64,000 bases of DNA from an uncultured Gammaproteobacteria bacterium (GTDB lineage Bacteria; Pseudomonadota; Gammaproteobacteria; Arenicellales; JAANXG01): assembly GCA_947258785.1 (NCBI GenBank), contig CAMYJT010000009.1, positions 1 through 64,000 of the forward strand. Reading direction: 5' to 3'. This document shows, one piece after another, positions 62,926 through 64,000 of this stretch. The position numbers and the translations under genes were made by a program. Numbering within the stretch: position 1 is the first letter of the stretch; each line of letters opens with the position of its first letter. The notes under the pieces were generated by a model. The model ran no database searches. It saw only the letters and a program-made list of their open reading frames with translations, and was not told the origin of the DNA.

Positions 62926-64000
62926 TTATGCCAATTCCCGCTTCTGGGGGGTGTCGCCGTTCCCCGGACTCAAATGCATCTCATTGTGCCCTTTGCCCGC
63001 CGCAATCATGGGATATACATTTTCTGTCTGGTCGGTCACGAAATCCATGAATACCAGGCGATCTTTGACACTAAGCGCCTCATTCAATGCGTCCCTGACA
63101 TCGCCGGGTTTTTCGATGCGCATACCGACATGTCCAAAGCTTTCCGCCAGCAACACAAAATCGGGTAAAGCATCCATGTACGAATTTGAATAACGGCGAT
63201 CGTAGAAAAATTCCTGCCACTGGCGGACCATACCCATGTATCGATTGTTGAGGTTGACGATTTTGATCGGCAGATCGTACTGCTTGCAGGTCGACAGTTC
63301 CTGTATACACATGGTGATACTGGCCTCGCCGGTCACACAGGTAACCAGCTCATCGGGATGCGCGAGTTGCACACCCATTGCCGCCGGTAGACCGAAACCC
63401 ATGGTACCGAGCCCCCCGGAGTTGATCCATCGACGGGTTTTGTTGAAGCCATAGAACTGGGCTGCCCACATCTGGTGCTGGCCGACATCGGAGGTTACCA
63501 GCGCATTACCGCCACTCGCCTCGTACAGCTGTTCAATGACAAATTGCGGTTTAATCAGATCGGAATTCCGATCGTAGGAAAGGCAATTGATCGACCGCCA
63601 CTCATCGATCTGCTTCCACCACCGCTTTAACGCCTCCGGATCGGGAACTGCATCACGTTTGTTCAATTCAGCATTTAGGTCATCGACCACCAGCTTCGCG
63701 TCTCCCACGATCGGGATCTCGACTTTCACGTTCTTGCCGATAGACGACGGATCGATATCAATGTGAATGATCCGCGCATGGGGGGCGAACTTCGCCAAAT
63801 CCCCGGTGATACGGTCATCGAACCTTGCGCCTATCGCCAACATCACATCGCAATCGTGCATTGCCATGTTGGCCTCGTAGGTCCCATGCATGCCCAACAT
63901 CCCCAGAAACAGCGGATCCTCAGCCGGGTAGGAACCAAGTCCCATCAAGGTATTGGTACACGGATAGCCCAGCTGGCGCACCAATTTGATCAACGAGTCC
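62926..64000 (-). CDS. ilvI: Acetolactate synthase large subunit, C-terminal part (5' end outside window)
   Basis: About 358 residues are visible and the frame is still open at 64000. Central FAD-binding region and ThDP domain: MLGMHGTYEANMAMHDCDVM, AIGARFDDRITGDLAKFAPH, WINSGGLGTMGFGLPAAMGV, and CVTGEASITM...VNLNNRYMGMVRQWQEFFY. The usual GDGS of the thiamine motif is GEAS here, as in most acetolactate synthases. First gene seen of the ilvI-ilvN-ilvC-psd-pssA-leuA unit. Confidence 0.96.
   Translation of the reverse strand, partial: DSLIKLVRQLGYPCTNTLMGLGSYPAEDPLFLGMLGMHGTYEANMAMHDCDVMLAIGARFDDRITGDLAKFAPHARIIHIDIDPSSIGKNVKVEIPIVGDAKLVVDDLNAELNKRDAVPDPEALKRWWKQIDEWRSINCLSYDRNSDLIKPQFVIEQLYEASGGNALVTSDVGQHQMWAAQFYGFNKTRRWINSGGLGTMGFGLPAAMGVQLAHPDELVTCVTGEASITMCIQELSTCKQYDLPIKIVNLNNRYMGMVRQWQEFFYDRRYSNSYMDALPDFVLLAESFGHVGMRIEKPGDVRDALNEALSVKDRLVFMDFVTDQTENVYPMIAAGKGHNEMHLSPGNGDTPQKRELA

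Overview
The window reads as a chromosomal segment of a gammaproteobacterium. The evidence is gene order: ilvI-ilvN-ilvC-psd-pssA-leuA, methyltransferase-rnhA-dnaQ next to a divergent mltD, and a CbrA/CbrB-type two-component pair. A sulfur-oxidiser-like or halotolerant Chromatiales-type host would fit the large Mrp cation/proton antiporter cluster and the acs/sodium-symporter neighbourhood, but that placement is inference. No rRNA, tRNA or CRISPR array was seen.

The left part (1-10,500) is accessory and decayed. It starts with the tail of a GMC oxidoreductase. It then holds a PLP-enzyme remnant, two IS91-family C-terminal remnants, an integrase-type transposase, an AAA/DUF4143 ATPase whose 5' end carries a 15-bp-arm inverted repeat, a complete IS6-family element abutting a dead IS6 fragment, and a GGDEF-like sensor with a destroyed GGDEF motif. 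A broken alpha/beta hydrolase fused to an antitoxin-like N-terminus and two small genes follow.

From 10,536 to 16,265 a tight minus-strand operon encodes a frameshifted cation/proton antiporter, a Rieske-glutamate-synthase fusion, a DUF5996 protein and a Rieske-ThDP-enzyme fusion. Two consecutive enzymes with N-terminal Rieske domains make this the most unusual enzymatic locus here. CorA, a secreted EF-hand protein, MarC and an 843-residue ABC exporter-like protein with ruined Walker motifs follow. The 22-31 kb part is mostly small secreted or envelope proteins, a cytochrome c, a diguanylate cyclase, a PilZ protein and an MBL-fold hydrolase.

A family of about 250-bp elements with near-perfect terminal inverted repeats (CTAGCCTGCATATTGCACC...) occurs as three complete copies (9921, 23319, 31037) and two truncated ones (7622, 50169). 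They encode nothing and keep an internal palindrome with compensatory changes: a MITE-like family.

From 31.4 to 42.3 kb lies a coherent acetate/carboxylate module: acetyl-CoA synthetase, an SSS-family symporter, a CbrB-like sigma-54 activator, a CbrA-like histidine kinase with its own symporter domain, and a small membrane protein. Upstream of the symporter I find a sigma-54-type -24/-12 element and, about 100-150 bp further up, two GTTACGTAAC palindromes placed like activator sites. Related GTTAC/GTAAC motifs lie before acs and before the kinase operon.

From 42.4 to 50.1 kb is an Mrp-type cluster (E, F, G, fused A-tail/B, C, D, second D-like, small membrane protein, third D/L-like). The right end is core genome: LPS-kinase-like protein, TraB/GumN, pentapeptide-repeat protein, dnaQ, rnhA, methyltransferase, mltD, rimI, family-4 uracil-DNA glycosylase, then leuA, pssA, psd, ilvC, ilvN and ilvI, the last running off the window.
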